A stretch of DNA of 64,000 nt from an uncultured Thermoanaerobaculia bacterium (GCA_951813015.1 CATOTG010000004.1:182105-246104), one strand, 5' to 3'; shown: positions 8,580 through 17,875, counted from the first letter of the stretch. Notes: generated by a model from the letters alone, not told the origin. Numbers and translations are program-made.

Positions 8580-9343
8580 CGGCTGCCGCCGTCGATGCGC
8601 AGCACGGCGCCCGTCGTGTAGCTCGAGGCGTCGGAGGCCAGGTAGAGCGCGGCGCCGACGATCTCGTCCGGTTCGCCGCCCCGGCGCAGCGCGATCGATG
8701 TCCGGGCACGCTTGTTGAACGCCTCCAGATCCCAGGCCTTCGAGATGTCGGTCAGGAAGGGCCCCGGCATGATCGCGTTGACCCGCACCTTCGGACCGTA
8801 GGCGTGCGCCAGGGATTCCGTCAGCGAGTTCAGCCCGGCCTTGGCCGCTCCGTAGGGCTCGGCGTTGGCGCTGGGGTGAATCGCGGCGGTGCTCGTCACG
8901 TTGATGATGCTGCCGCCGTTCCCGTCGGCCATCCGCTGGCCGATGACCGCCGCCAGCCGGAAGGGTCCCTTCAGGTTCACCGCGATCACCTTGTCGAACA
9001 GCGCCTCGCCGACCTCGGACAGGCTCGGGTAGAGCGGCGACATCCCGGCGTTGTTCACCAGCACGTCGACCTTCCCGAACCGTTCGTAGGCGGCGTCGAT
9101 CAGACCGTCCACCTCGTCCCAGCGGCCGACGTGGCAGGCGGTTGCGAGTCCCTGCCGGCCCATTGCCTCGATCTGATTCACGACCTCCTTGCAGGAGTCG
9201 ATCTTCCGGCTGGTCACGACGACGTCGGCGCCGGCAGCGGCAAAGGCGAGCGACATCTCACGGCCCAGGCCGCGGCTGCCGCCGGTGACGAGCGCGGTGC
9301 GGCCGGAAAGGTCGAAAACACGGTTGGCATCCCGATTGGTCAT
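8576..9343 (-). CDS. Short-chain dehydrogenase/reductase (gluconate 5-dehydrogenase-like)
   Basis: A 255-residue classical SDR with the cofactor loop TGGSRGLG near 17, NNAGMSP, the catalytic Ser in NVTSTAA and Tyr/Lys in PYGAAK. FDLSGRTALVTGG at the N terminus resembles the gluconate 5-dehydrogenase/3-oxoacyl reductase branch. The ATG at 9343 is chosen because the Rossmann strand begins 14 residues later; the ORF extends 58 codons further upstream but that part is low-complexity Ala/Ser. It is co-oriented with the sulfatase-like gene (GTGA overlap) and divergent from the MBL operon across 49 bp. The substrate is unknown. Confidence 0.85.
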   Translation of the reverse strand: MTNRDANRVFDLSGRTALVTGGSRGLGREMSLAFAAAGADVVVTSRKIDSCKEVVNQIEAMGRQGLATACHVGRWDEVDGLIDAAYERFGKVDVLVNNAGMSPLYPSLSEVGEALFDKVIAVNLKGPFRLAAVIGQRMADGNGGSIINVTSTAAIHPSANAEPYGAAKAGLNSLTESLAHAYGPKVRVNAIMPGPFLTDISKAWDLEAFNKRARTSIALRRGGEPDEIVGAALYLASDASSYTTGAVLRIDGGSR

Positions 9344-9392
9344 GCGCCGGAGGCTAACAACTGCCTGCACGCCGGGGTAGATTCTGCGGACG

Positions 9393-10148
9393 ATGACCGA
9401 TTCTCCACCGCTCGCTGCGGCCGACACCGCCGACACCGCTGCCGTCGCCGACACCGCCGACGCCGCTGCCGTCGCCGAGCCCCGTCTGGTCCAGATCCAG
9501 GCCGGCCCGATGGCCAACTTCGTCTACGTCCTGGCGGACTCCGTCACCCGCCGGGCGTGGGTCGTGGACCCGGCGTGGGAGCCGCTCGGCGTCGTCAGGA
9601 TCGCCGAGGAGCAGGGCTACGAAGTGACGGGCGTGCTGGCGACGCACTTCCACCAGGATCACATCGGCGGGGAGATCATGGGCCAGCATATTCCCGGCGT
9701 TCGCGAGCTGCGCGCCGAGCGCGATTTGCCGATGCTGATTCACGAAGCAGAGGCTGACCGGGGCGCGGAGATCGCAGGTTGCCCGCCGGACCGGGTAGAG
9801 GTGTTCCGTGACGGCGATGTCCTCGAGCTCGGCGAGCTCCGGGTCGAGGTGCTGCACACGCCCGGGCATTCGCCGGGGAGCTGTTGCTTTCTGGCCGGCG
9901 ACCACATGTTGACGGCCGACACCCTGTTCGTCCAGGGCATCGGCCGGGTCGACCTGCCGCACAGCGACGTCGACGCGATGTTCCACTCGCTGGAGCGGTT
10001 GAAGGCGGCGCCTCCGGAGGTGGGAATCTACCCGGGGCATGACTACGGCCCGGAGTCGTTCTCGACGATCGGCCGCGAACTCCAGTGGAACGCTTACCTC
10101 CGACCGAACAGCCTGGATCAGTGGCGCGCGATGATGGGGATCTTCTGA
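9393..10148 (+). CDS. Metallo-beta-lactamase-fold hydrolase (glyoxalase II-like)
   Basis: A 251-residue MBL-fold protein. The zinc motif THFHQDH gives H85, H87, D89 and H90. A further His in HTPGHSPGS, an Asp in TADTLF and a C-terminal YPGHDYG complete the binuclear site. This arrangement is that of glyoxalase II/persulfide dioxygenase-like hydrolases. The N terminus carries an Ala/Asp/Thr-rich stretch encoded by a perfect-but-one 27-bp duplication (9420-9446, 9447-9473), absent from typical homologues and probably unstructured. It is the first gene of a four-gene unit with ABC ATPase, permease and MFS transporter; the ATPase start overlaps its 3' end. Confidence 0.85.
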   Translation: MTDSPPLAAADTADTAAVADTADAAAVAEPRLVQIQAGPMANFVYVLADSVTRRAWVVDPAWEPLGVVRIAEEQGYEVTGVLATHFHQDHIGGEIMGQHIPGVRELRAERDLPMLIHEAEADRGAEIAGCPPDRVEVFRDGDVLELGELRVEVLHTPGHSPGSCCFLAGDHMLTADTLFVQGIGRVDLPHSDVDAMFHSLERLKAAPPEVGIYPGHDYGPESFSTIGRELQWNAYLRPNSLDQWRAMMGIF

Positions 10149-10873
10149 GCGAGGACCGAAGCGCTTCGCCTGCTGCCGTCGAACCGGCTGGAACTCCTCC
10201 ACGGATCGAAACCCGCGGACTGCGGCGCGAGTTGCGCTCCGGGGAGCGCACCCTGGTCGTGGTGAACGACATCGACCTTAGGGTGGCCGCGGGCGAGTGC
10301 ATCTCCATCCGCGGCCCGTCGGGCGCGGGCAAGTCGACCTTGCTGGCGCTGCTTGCGGGCCTCGACCGCCCGACTGCGGGCAGCGTGCTGATCGACGGCC
10401 GGCCGATTGAAGGTCTGAGCGAGGACGAGCTGGCGCTCCTGCGGCGCGAGAAAGTCGGTTTCGTTTTCCAGTCCTTTCAGTTGCTCGGCAACCTGACCGC
10501 GCGCGAGAATGTCCAGTATCCGCTTGACCTGCTCGGGCGCGGGCGCTCGCGGCAGCGCGCCGAAGCCCTGCTGGACGATGTCGGCCTCGCCGAGCGCGGT
10601 CATCACTATCCGTCCCAACTCTCGGGCGGCGAACAGCAGCGCGTCGCGCTGGCGAGGGCGTTCGCAGCCGAGCCGCTCATCCTGCTCGGCGATGAGCCGA
10701 CCGGGAATCTGGACACGGTGACGGGAGCGGCGATTCTCGACGTGATGATGGCTCTGCGGGATCGCTTCGGCTCGACCCTGGTGCTCGTGACCCACGATCC
10801 GGCCGTGGCTTCGCGTGCCGACCGTGAGTTCGTCATGGTCGACGGCCGCCTTGCGGCAGGACGCGGACCGTGA
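10121..10873 (+). CDS. ABC transporter ATPase (LolD/MacB-like)
   Basis: A 250-residue ABC ATPase from the GTG at 10121; an alternative GTG at 10085 would overlap the MBL gene by 64 bp. Walker A is GPSGAGKST (65-73), then a Q-loop in FVFQSFQ, the signature LSGGEQQRVALARA, Walker B ILLGDEPTGNLD and the switch His in VLVTHDP. Short length plus the TARENVQYPL segment places it with ATPases that energise FtsX/MacB-type permeases, such as lipoprotein-release or export systems. Its partner is the 855-residue permease downstream. Its stop overlaps a GTG that opens the first of several mini-ORFs preceding the permease. Confidence 0.92.
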   Translation: MARDDGDLLSEDRSASPAAVEPAGTPPRIETRGLRRELRSGERTLVVVNDIDLRVAAGECISIRGPSGAGKSTLLALLAGLDRPTAGSVLIDGRPIEGLSEDELALLRREKVGFVFQSFQLLGNLTARENVQYPLDLLGRGRSRQRAEALLDDVGLAERGHHYPSQLSGGEQQRVALARAFAAEPLILLGDEPTGNLDTVTGAAILDVMMALRDRFGSTLVLVTHDPAVASRADREFVMVDGRLAAGRGP

Positions 10874-11165
10874 ACCAGGCCGTCGCATTCCGGCGCCCGC
10901 CGCGGTGCGCGGCCGGGTGTCGGGCGCTGGAGACTCTGACAGGGAATCCGGGCGCGGCGTTCCGGTACCCGCCGCGGTGCGCGGCCGGGTGTCGGGCGCT
11001 GGAGACTCTGACAGGGAATCCGGGCGCGGCATTCCGGCGCCCGCCGCGCTGCGCGTGGCCGCGGGTCGCGCGCTGGAGATTCTGACGATGAATCCGGGCG
11101 TGGCATTTCGTTGCTCGCGGCGCGGCGCGTGGCCGCGTGTCGCGCGCTGGAGATTCCGGCGATGA
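10870..11165 (+). repeat. Four tandem 72/72/74/74-bp copies of the permease start region
   Basis: Units begin at 10870 (GTGAACCAG), 10942 (GGGAATCCG), 11014 (GGGAATCCG) and 11088 (ATGAATCCG). The next unit is the real permease start at 11162 (ATGAATCCG). Each unit contains a GCTGGAG Shine-Dalgarno-like element at its 3' end, then the start triplet and about ten codons like those of the permease (NPGVAFR). The GTG at 10870 overlaps the ATPase stop and opens a 71-codon frame ending at 11085. The ATG at 11088 opens a 25-codon frame whose TGA overlaps the ATG at 11162. The result is a chain of closely spaced stop/start pairs. Confidence 0.85.
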
Positions 11166-13729
11166 ATCCGGGCGTGGCGTTTCGTTACTCGCTGCGCGAG
11201 TTCCGGGGGTCGCTGGGCCGGGTCCTGGTCTGGGTGCTGTGCCTCTCGGTCGGGGTCGGCGCCGTGGTCTCGGTGGCCGGGCTCGCTTCGAGCGTCGACG
11301 GGGCGATCCGGGGAGAAGCCAGGAAGCTCCTGGCTGCCGACCTGGCGTTCCGCTCGCGGGCGCCGATCCCGGAGCGGGTGCTCCAGGCGATCGACTCCGT
11401 TCCGGGGGCGGCCAGAGCGGAGGTTCGTGAACTGGCCGCTATGGTGGGTCGGACGAAGGCCGCCGACGCGGGCGTGCAGGGCCCGTCGAGCCTGCTGGTC
11501 GAGCTGAAGGCGATTTCGGGCGGCTATCCCTTCTACGGCGAACTGAAGGTGCGGCCGCCCTTGCCGGCGGGGACGAGTCCGGCCGAGGTGCTCGGCGACC
11601 ACTCGGCGCTGGTTTCGCCGGAAGCCCTTTCCCGGCTGGGACTCGAGATCGGCGGCGAGCTCCGCCTCGGACGGCGGACGCTCCGGATCGCCGGCGTGCT
11701 GGAAGCGGAACCCGACCGGCTGCCGACCGGGTTCGCGTTCGGACCGCGGGTCGTCGTGGGTATCGCGGCGCAGGAGGCGGCGGGGATCTTCCCGTTTGCC
11801 GGCTTCGGCGGCTACCGGGTCCTGGTGCGGTTGCCGGGTGAGGGAACGCTCGAGGAACTGGAGCTTCAGGCGGAGGCGTTCCGTGGCGGAATCGACGACG
11901 GTGCGGCGGTGCGGGTCGAGACGTACGCCGATGCGCAGCCCGGCATTCGCGAAGACCTGGAACGGCTTTCCCGTTACCTGGGGCTGGTCGCGCTGCTGTC
12001 CCTGCTGGTGGGCGGCGTCGGCGTGGCGCAGGGGATTCGCGCCTGGCTGACGCAGCGCCTCGATGCGCTCGCCGTGCTGAAGTGTTTGGGGGCCCGGCCA
12101 CGCGATCTCCTGCGCACTTACGTCGTTCAGGCGATGTTGCTGGGGCTGGTGGCCGGCGTGATCGGCGGCGCCGTCGGCCTGCTCTCGATGCTCCTCGTGC
12201 CGGCGATCCTGGGCGGCGCCTTGCCGGTGGAAGCGGTATCGATCTGGCAGCCCCGGGCCTTCCTTCGTGGAGTCGCGATGGGCATCGGCGTGTCGACGGC
12301 CTTCTCCGCGCCGGCGCTCCTGGTCGTGCTGCGGGCGCCGCCGGTGCGGGTCTTCCGCCGCGGCGCCGAGCCGCTGGCGGGTTCATGGCTCGCGAACGCG
12401 CTGTCGCTGATCGTCGTCGCGGCCGGCGTTGCCGGCTCGGTCGCGCTTCAGGCCGGGTCGCTTTGGCTCGCGCTCCGGTTCCTGGGCGCGGTGGGGGCGG
12501 CGGTTGCGGCTCTGGTCCTTGCCGCCCTGGGGTTGCGGTCGGTGGCTCGGTTTCTGGCGCCGCGGTGCCGCTCCTCCTGGCTTCGGTACGGGGTCGCGGC
12601 GCTGGCGCGGCCCGAGTCCGGCACGCTGGCGGCGTCGGTCGCCCTGGGGATGGGCCTGATGGTGCTGCTGTCGATGTTCGTCGTCCAGGGGCATCTTCAC
12701 GACGAACTGGCAGCAGGACTTCCGGACGCCGCGCCGAGCGCCTTCCTGCTGAACGTGCCGCAAGCGGGCTGGGAGGAACTCGCCGAGCTGCTCGAGCGCG
12801 AGGGCGCCGAAAGGGTGCAGTCCGCGCCGGTCGTCATGGCGAGGGTTGCGGCGATCGACGGTGTTGCGGTGGCGGCGCGGATCAACGACCGGAACCGCTG
12901 GGCATTGCGACGGCAGTTGCGGCTGACCTACCTGGATGAGTTGCCGCAGGACAATGTGATCCTCGATGCGGCGGGGCCAGCCACGTTGGCGGAGCCCTGG
13001 GTCGAGCCGGCGACCTTCGAGGTCAGCGTCGAGCAGGACTTCGCGGAGACGATCGGGGTGGCTGTCGGCTCGACGATCGATCTGGTCGTGGGGCGCCGCG
13101 AAGTCACGGTCACCGTGACCAGTCTGCGACGGGTGGACTGGGAGGGTTTCGGAATCAACTTCTTCCTGGTGACCGAACCGGCGGTCCTGGACTGGGCGCC
13201 GCAAACCCGTCTGGCGGCCGCCTGGATGCCGAGGGAACGGGAGCAGGAAATCCAGGACGCGGTCTACGGGGCCCATCCCGGAGTCGCGGTGGTCCGGATT
13301 CGGGAGGTGCTGCAGAAGGTGGTCGATCTGATCGGCAACCTGCAGGTCGGCGTCCGGGTGCTGGGCAGCTTCACTGTGGCGGCGGCATTGTTGACGCTGG
13401 CCGGGGCGGTCGCCGCCGGTTCACAGCAACGCGGTCGGGAGGCGGCGCTGCTCAAGACGATCGGCTCGACCCGATTCGACGTGCTGCGCGCCTTCGCGGC
13501 CGAGTACGCGCTCATCGGTCTGTCCGCGGCGATCGTGGCGGCCTTGCTCGGCTTGTCGGCCTCCTGGTGGCTGGTTACCCGCGAACTCGAACTCGCGTGG
13601 TCGTTGCGTCCCCTGGCGGTGTTCGGGGCGCTTTCGGCGGGAAGCCTGCTGGCGCTCGGAACGGGACTCCTTGCCAGCGCAGGCGCGTTGCGCAGGCCGC
13701 CGATCGACTCGCTGCGGGAAGGCTCGTGA
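11162..13729 (+). CDS. ABC transporter permease, FtsX/MacB type
   Basis: An 855-residue integral membrane protein with the duplicated FtsX layout seen in YbbP-like permeases. It has an N-terminal TM helix (about 18-40), a large periplasmic region, three TM helices near 275-410, a further TM pair and second periplasmic domain, and a final three-helix FtsX core (about 735-850) with LLKTIGSTRFDVLRAFAAEY. The matching first core has LAVLKCLGARPRDLLRTYV. Paired with the upstream ATPase it probably exports or extracts a lipid, lipoprotein or hydrophobic compound. The ATG at 11162 is chosen because it has GGAG upstream and begins the conserved N terminus. Its stop overlaps the MFS start. Confidence 0.88.
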   Translation: MNPGVAFRYSLREFRGSLGRVLVWVLCLSVGVGAVVSVAGLASSVDGAIRGEARKLLAADLAFRSRAPIPERVLQAIDSVPGAARAEVRELAAMVGRTKAADAGVQGPSSLLVELKAISGGYPFYGELKVRPPLPAGTSPAEVLGDHSALVSPEALSRLGLEIGGELRLGRRTLRIAGVLEAEPDRLPTGFAFGPRVVVGIAAQEAAGIFPFAGFGGYRVLVRLPGEGTLEELELQAEAFRGGIDDGAAVRVETYADAQPGIREDLERLSRYLGLVALLSLLVGGVGVAQGIRAWLTQRLDALAVLKCLGARPRDLLRTYVVQAMLLGLVAGVIGGAVGLLSMLLVPAILGGALPVEAVSIWQPRAFLRGVAMGIGVSTAFSAPALLVVLRAPPVRVFRRGAEPLAGSWLANALSLIVVAAGVAGSVALQAGSLWLALRFLGAVGAAVAALVLAALGLRSVARFLAPRCRSSWLRYGVAALARPESGTLAASVALGMGLMVLLSMFVVQGHLHDELAAGLPDAAPSAFLLNVPQAGWEELAELLEREGAERVQSAPVVMARVAAIDGVAVAARINDRNRWALRRQLRLTYLDELPQDNVILDAAGPATLAEPWVEPATFEVSVEQDFAETIGVAVGSTIDLVVGRREVTVTVTSLRRVDWEGFGINFFLVTEPAVLDWAPQTRLAAAWMPREREQEIQDAVYGAHPGVAVVRIREVLQKVVDLIGNLQVGVRVLGSFTVAAALLTLAGAVAAGSQQRGREAALLKTIGSTRFDVLRAFAAEYALIGLSAAIVAALLGLSASWWLVTRELELAWSLRPLAVFGALSAGSLLALGTGLLASAGALRRPPIDSLREGS

Positions 13730-14964
13730 TCGCGCGAATCTCGACTCGCTGGCAGATCGTCGGGGCGTTGTTCGCGATGATGATGTTCTCGTCGGGCCTC
13801 GGCTTCTACAACCAGTCGGTGCTGCTCGAGGCACTCACGCGCGAGCGCGGATTCTCGGTTTCGGCGGCGTCGTTCGCCTCGACCGTGTTCTTCGCGACCA
13901 GCGGGCTTGCCGGCCTGGCGGTCGCCAGCGTGATCGAGCGAATCGATGCCCGCTGGTCCGTCGCGACTGGCGTTGCCGTCTGTGCCGTGGCGCTGGTCGT
14001 GATCGGCCGCGTCGAGGACGCATTGCATGTCTACGCGGCGTTCGTGCTCTTCGGCGTCGGTTTCTCCGCGACGAGCATGCTCACGGCGAGCACCGTGGTC
14101 ACCCGTTGGTTCGCCCGGCGCCGGGCTTTCGCGCTGTCGATCGTATTCACGGGCCTTTCCGCCGGAGGCATGCTGGTTGCGCCGTTCGCCGCCTGGACCG
14201 TTGCCGAGCATGGCCTTCGGCGCGGCGCCGAGATTCTGGCTGCAACCTATGTCGTGGGCATTCTGCCCCTGGCCCTGTGGCGTTTGCTGCCGCGGCCGCG
14301 GGACGCGAAGGACGTCGCCGGCGAGTTCGACGGCGGCGAGGAACCGGGAGTCGAGGCGCGCGAGGCGTTGCGTTCCCGCTACTTCGCGGGCATAGCAGCC
14401 ACCTTCTTCTTCGGGCTGATGGCGCAGGTTGGAGGCATTGCCCATCAGTTCAGGCTGGTCAGTGTCCACGAGCCGGTCGTCGCCAGTCTGGCGGTCTCGA
14501 TTCTGGCCGCGGCGAGCGTGGTGGGCCGCCTGTCTTCCGGTGCGCTGCTCGAGCGTCTTCCGTACCGGGGCTTCAGCCTCGTGTTGCTCGCGCTCCAGGG
14601 GTTCACCCTGCTGATCCTCGGCTCGACCACGGGCGCGCCGGGCCTCCTCCTGGCTTCCGCGGCGTTCGGGCTCACGATCGGCAGCTTCCTCATGATGCAG
14701 CCGCTGCTCCTTGCCGAGGCCTTCGGCACCCGGAGCTACGCCCGGATCTACTCGGTGAGCACGTTGTGCGCGTCGGTGGGGGTGGCGCTCGGCCCGCTTC
14801 TGCTGGGCTGGGCTCACGATCTGGCCGGCGGCTATCGGGGCGCGTACGCGCTTGGCGCGGTGATGTCGTGGCTCGGCTGCGTCGCGCTTTGGGGGGCTGG
14901 CAAGGGCTACGTGCGTCGCTCCCGGCAGCTCGGTCGCAGTCGCCGTCCTGAGTGCGTCCGGTGA
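13726..14964 (+). CDS. Major facilitator superfamily transporter
   Basis: A 412-residue protein with about twelve hydrophobic helices in two six-helix halves, matching MFS length and layout. The segment after helix 2 (VIERIDARWSVATG) and RWFARRRAFALSIVFTGLSAGG resemble the monocarboxylate/oxalate-formate-like branch. The GTG at 13726 forms a GTGA overlap with the permease stop; a longer ORF from 13567 would lie inside the permease. It ends the MBL-ABC-MFS unit, suggesting the operon handles uptake, export and hydrolysis of one compound class. The transported substrate cannot be read from sequence. Confidence 0.87.
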   Translation: MIARISTRWQIVGALFAMMMFSSGLGFYNQSVLLEALTRERGFSVSAASFASTVFFATSGLAGLAVASVIERIDARWSVATGVAVCAVALVVIGRVEDALHVYAAFVLFGVGFSATSMLTASTVVTRWFARRRAFALSIVFTGLSAGGMLVAPFAAWTVAEHGLRRGAEILAATYVVGILPLALWRLLPRPRDAKDVAGEFDGGEEPGVEAREALRSRYFAGIAATFFFGLMAQVGGIAHQFRLVSVHEPVVASLAVSILAAASVVGRLSSGALLERLPYRGFSLVLLALQGFTLLILGSTTGAPGLLLASAAFGLTIGSFLMMQPLLLAEAFGTRSYARIYSVSTLCASVGVALGPLLLGWAHDLAGGYRGAYALGAVMSWLGCVALWGAGKGYVRRSRQLGRSRRPECVR

Positions 14965-15092
14965 CGCAAACGAAGTTGGAAGTTCTGGTGGGTCGGGGAT
15001 AGGCTGCGGACGCTTTCGTTGCGCTGCGACACTGGAGTATCGTCGCCCTTCACGCGGACGCCTCGCCGGAGGACCTTCACCGAGGAGAACCC

Positions 15093-15764
15093 TTGCCTGG
15101 TCGAAGAGAACTCAACATGCGCCGTCGAAAGCGACGGATTCTGGAGGCGGCGACCAAGCTGATCTCCGATGGCGGCATCGAGGCCTGCACGATGCGTGCA
15201 CTGGCGCGCAAGGCCCGTCTCGACGTCACGACCCTGTACAACTACTACGGTTCGAAGGAAGAGATCCTGGAGGCCCTGCGCAGGTCCGGGGCCCGCAAGC
15301 TGGAACGGCGGATCGGCTCTCTCGAGGAGACGGAGCCGATCGATCGCGTCCGGGCGATCGTCGATCTGATGATCGGCGTTCGAGAGTCGCCGGCCAGACT
15401 GGCACGGCCGATCAATCTGCCCGGGCCGCGGCGCCGCCCGGGGAGCGGACCGATCGAAGGGGTAGCGAGGACCCACCTGGAGAACGAGCTCCGCCGCGCC
15501 GCGGCCGGGGGCGACCTTGTTCCCTCAGTCGACCTCGAGCAGTTGGCGCTCGTCATTCTCGGTCACGCTGTCGTGTGGCTGCCCCTGTGGGCTCGACGAG
15601 TCATCAACGCCGAGGAGACGGCGGCCCGGGTCGGATACCTCGTGAGCCTGTGCCTGCTGGCGGCCGCTACGGAAGCGTCGCGGCCCCGACTCGAACAGCA
15701 GATGATCGAGAGCCAGGATCGCCTGGCCGATATCGATGCGGCGCTTGCGAGCGCGGCTGTCTGA
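15093..15764 (+). CDS. TetR-family transcriptional regulator
   Basis: A 223-residue regulator with an N-terminal TetR helix-turn-helix: RILEAATKLISDGGIEACTM, then ALARKARLDVTTLYNYYGSKEEIL (about 15-60), with the usual LYNYYGSKE signature. The C-terminal ligand domain is variable and the ligand unknown. The start is TTG at 15093, supported by GAGGAG about 5 bases upstream; the ATG at 15117 lacks such a site. It follows the transporter operon by 128 bp on the same strand, so it could control that operon or the genes downstream, which is inference. No operator palindrome is obvious in the upstream gap. Confidence 0.85.
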   Translation: MPGRRELNMRRRKRRILEAATKLISDGGIEACTMRALARKARLDVTTLYNYYGSKEEILEALRRSGARKLERRIGSLEETEPIDRVRAIVDLMIGVRESPARLARPINLPGPRRRPGSGPIEGVARTHLENELRRAAAGGDLVPSVDLEQLALVILGHAVVWLPLWARRVINAEETAARVGYLVSLCLLAAATEASRPRLEQQMIESQDRLADIDAALASAAV

Positions 15765-15947
15765 TCCCACCCTAGAACCGGGTCCGGCCGGCATCAGGGC
15801 GGCGGTTCGATTCCGGAGGGTAGCGCCGCTCTCCATTCGGCTTCGAGTTGGCGGGCGAGCCGGTCCCGCAGAGCGGCGCTGGTGCGGAACACCCGGTCCC
15901 TGGAGTATTGCGAGCGTGGTTAGAGTTTCCAAGCGGCCCGAAGCGAC

Positions 15948-16685
15948 TCAGATCAGACCCTGATAGGCGCCGCCGTCGAGCAGGATGCTCGTGCCCGTGA
16001 TGAACTTCGGCTCGGAGCACAGGAACGCGACCGCCTTGCCGAAGTCCTCGGCGGCGCCGAGCGTCCCGGTCGGCACGCGCTGGGCCACAACGTCCGTGTT
16101 GCCCAGGGATTTGATCCGGTCGGTGGCATGGATGCCGGGCTGGGCCGAGTTGACCGTCACGCCGTCGCGGGCGACCTCCGCGGAGAGCGTCTTGAGGAAG
16201 CTGCTGACGCCGGCGCGAGCACCGAGGAGGCGGCGAGATTGCCGATCGGCTGGCGGGCGCCGATCGAGGTGACCGCCACGATCCGTCCCCAGCCGCGTTC
16301 GCGCATGCCGGGAAGCGCCGTCTGGCACATGACGATCGTCGACAGCAGGTTGAGGTCGATCGCCTCGCGGTAGCCGTCGATCGAAGTGGTGGCCGGGGAA
16401 ACCGGGCGGCGGACCGCCGGCGTTGGCGACCAGGATGTCGACCTGGCCCAACCTGGCGGTCGCCTGCTCGACGAAGGAACGCGCGCCCTCCTCCGACGAC
16501 ATGTCCGCGACGATGGGTACGGCGCCGGCGCCCAACTGTTCGGCGGCTTCGCTGATCCGCTCCTGGCTGCGGCTGCAGACCGCCACCTGGACGCCGTCCT
16601 CGATCAGTGCCTTCGCACAGCCGAACCCGAGTCCCGTCGATGCCGCGGCCACGGCGGCCTTCTTGCCCTGGATTCCCAGATCCAT
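15948..16685 (-). CDS. Short-chain dehydrogenase/reductase with two compensating frameshifts
   Basis: An SDR of about 246 residues from the ATG at 16685. The N-terminal part (GKKAAVAAASTGLG, LVANAGGPPPG) and the C-terminal part (VSSFLKTLSAEVARDGVTVNSAQPG, ending SILLDGGAYQG) are normal. Between about 16225 and 16400 the annotated frame reads as Arg/His-rich nonsense. In the +1-shifted frame the expected sequence appears, including TTSIDGYREAIDLNLLSTIV and the catalytic region VAVTSIGARQP. One extra base in a TTCCCC run and one missing G near GTGCT would restore it. Either the enzyme has lost its active-site segment or the assembly has indel errors. Confidence 0.7.
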   Translation of the reverse strand: MDLGIQGKKAAVAAASTGLGFGCAKALIEDGVQVAVCSRSQERISEAAEQLGAGAVPIVADMSSEEGARSFVEQATARLGQVDILVANAGGPPPGFPGHHFDRRLPRGDRPQPAVDDRHVPDGASRHARTRLGTDRGGHLDRRPPADRQSRRLLGARAGVSSFLKTLSAEVARDGVTVNSAQPGIHATDRIKSLGNTDVVAQRVPTGTLGAAEDFGKAVAFLCSEPKFITGTSILLDGGAYQGLI

Positions 16686-16725
16686 CCTTGATTCTCCCCT
16701 TGGTTGCCGGTTTCCTGACAGGCTG

Positions 16726-17725
16726 CTAACGCCTGCGGTCCCGGGCGAGCTCGGCCATCCGGGTGAAGAGCTCCTGCATGTGCGTGCGGTCGCCGCCGCC
16801 GCCGCTGAACTCGCGGTACAGCGAATCGACGTTGATCGCGATCCGTTCGCTGTCGCCCCCACGACTCGAAGTCGCCGAGAGCGATGTCGTACGCAGCGTC
16901 GCGGGCGCTGAGCCCGGCGTCGAACCGCTTCCTGGCCTCGTCGCGGATGTAGACGAGATAGGCCTGCATCGCTTCGACGCCACGGTTGTCGGTGATCGGG
17001 CCATGGCCGGGCACGATCGTCTCGAGATCCCAGCTCAGCAGCAGGTCGCAGGCGTCGATCCAGTTCTGCACCGGTCCCGCCCAGATGATCGGCGCGCCTT
17101 CGATGAACAGGATGTCGCCGGTGAACGCCGTGCGGTCGCGGGCATGTGGATCATGATGTCGCCACCGGTGTGGGCAGGGCCGACCTCGACCAGTTCCACC
17201 GCCGTTTCGCCGACCTGAGGCTCAGCCCGCCCTCGAACGTGCGGGTGGGCGGCGTGTGGGTGATTCCCTCGAACTCGAAGCTGCCGAAGCACTCGACGAG
17301 GAAGTCGCCCGACCGGGCCGCCGTTTGCGCGGGCGCCGCGCATCAGCGCCGCGAGGCGCCTCGGGCGTCGTCGCCTCCATCTCGACTGCCGCGGCCTTCG
17401 AGGCAACACGATCTCCGCGCCGGCGACGAGCTCGTTGCCGTGGGTGTGATCGCCGTTGGAATGCGTGTTCACCAGCCGGTCGATATCGGCGGCGGCGGCG
17501 TGCGCCTTCTTCATCGCGTCGAGGCATCTCGCGCGTGTTCGGCAGGTCGAACAGCGTGTCGACGAGCAGCGACTCGTCGCCGCTGACGATCAGCCCCGCG
17601 TTGCTCCAGCCCCAGCCGCCGTCGGGCTGCAGCCAGGCCCAGGAGCCGTTGCCGAGGTCGTGAAGGCCGCGTTCGTAGGCGAAGCGCGGCGTGCCGAGGC
17701 CGGTCCAGGGCGATGTGTTCGTCAT
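16726..17725 (-). pseudogene. Metallo-beta-lactamase-fold hydrolase broken by six or more indels
   Basis: Read across three frames, this interval encodes one MBL-fold protein of about 330 residues. Residues MTNTSPWTGLGTPRF to DTLFDLPNTREM lie in the first frame. The zinc motif NTHSNGDHTHGNELV and ELVEVGPAHTGGD lie in a second. The C-terminal VQNWIDACDLLLSWDLETIVPGHGP lies in a third, and the last stretch (INVDSLYREFSGGGG) is shifted again. I count at least six single-base shifts, near 16857, 17142, 17222, 17315, 17355, 17400 and 17522, almost all in C or G runs. The reconstructed protein looks intact, so assembly error is as likely as decay. Confidence 0.7.
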
Positions 17726-17752
17726 GGGCGGACTCTAGCGCGGCAGAAGGTC

Positions 17753-17787
17753 CTGGCAGCCCGTGGCAGAAGTCCGTGTCGCACCGA
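17753..17787 (+). repeat. Short GCCCGTGGCAGAA-type dispersed repeat, copy 2
   Basis: Near-identical, in opposite orientation, to 3327-3362. The shared core is GCCCGTGGCAGAAGTCCGTG followed by TCGCACCG. It lies just upstream of the broken MBL gene and 90 bp from a double-hairpin repeat. Confidence 0.6.
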
Positions 17788-17875
17788 GAGTGGCAGGCGC
17801 CCGCCCGGCAAGGCGCGACGAGGGAGCATATCGGGCCGCCCTCAATCCCGGGAACAAGGGCGAACGAGGAGCTTG

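Noticed and set aside
13264..14817. 517-codon minus-strand ORF opposite permease and MFS genes
   Set aside because: Low-complexity Arg/Gln/His-rich shadow of two well-supported membrane proteins.
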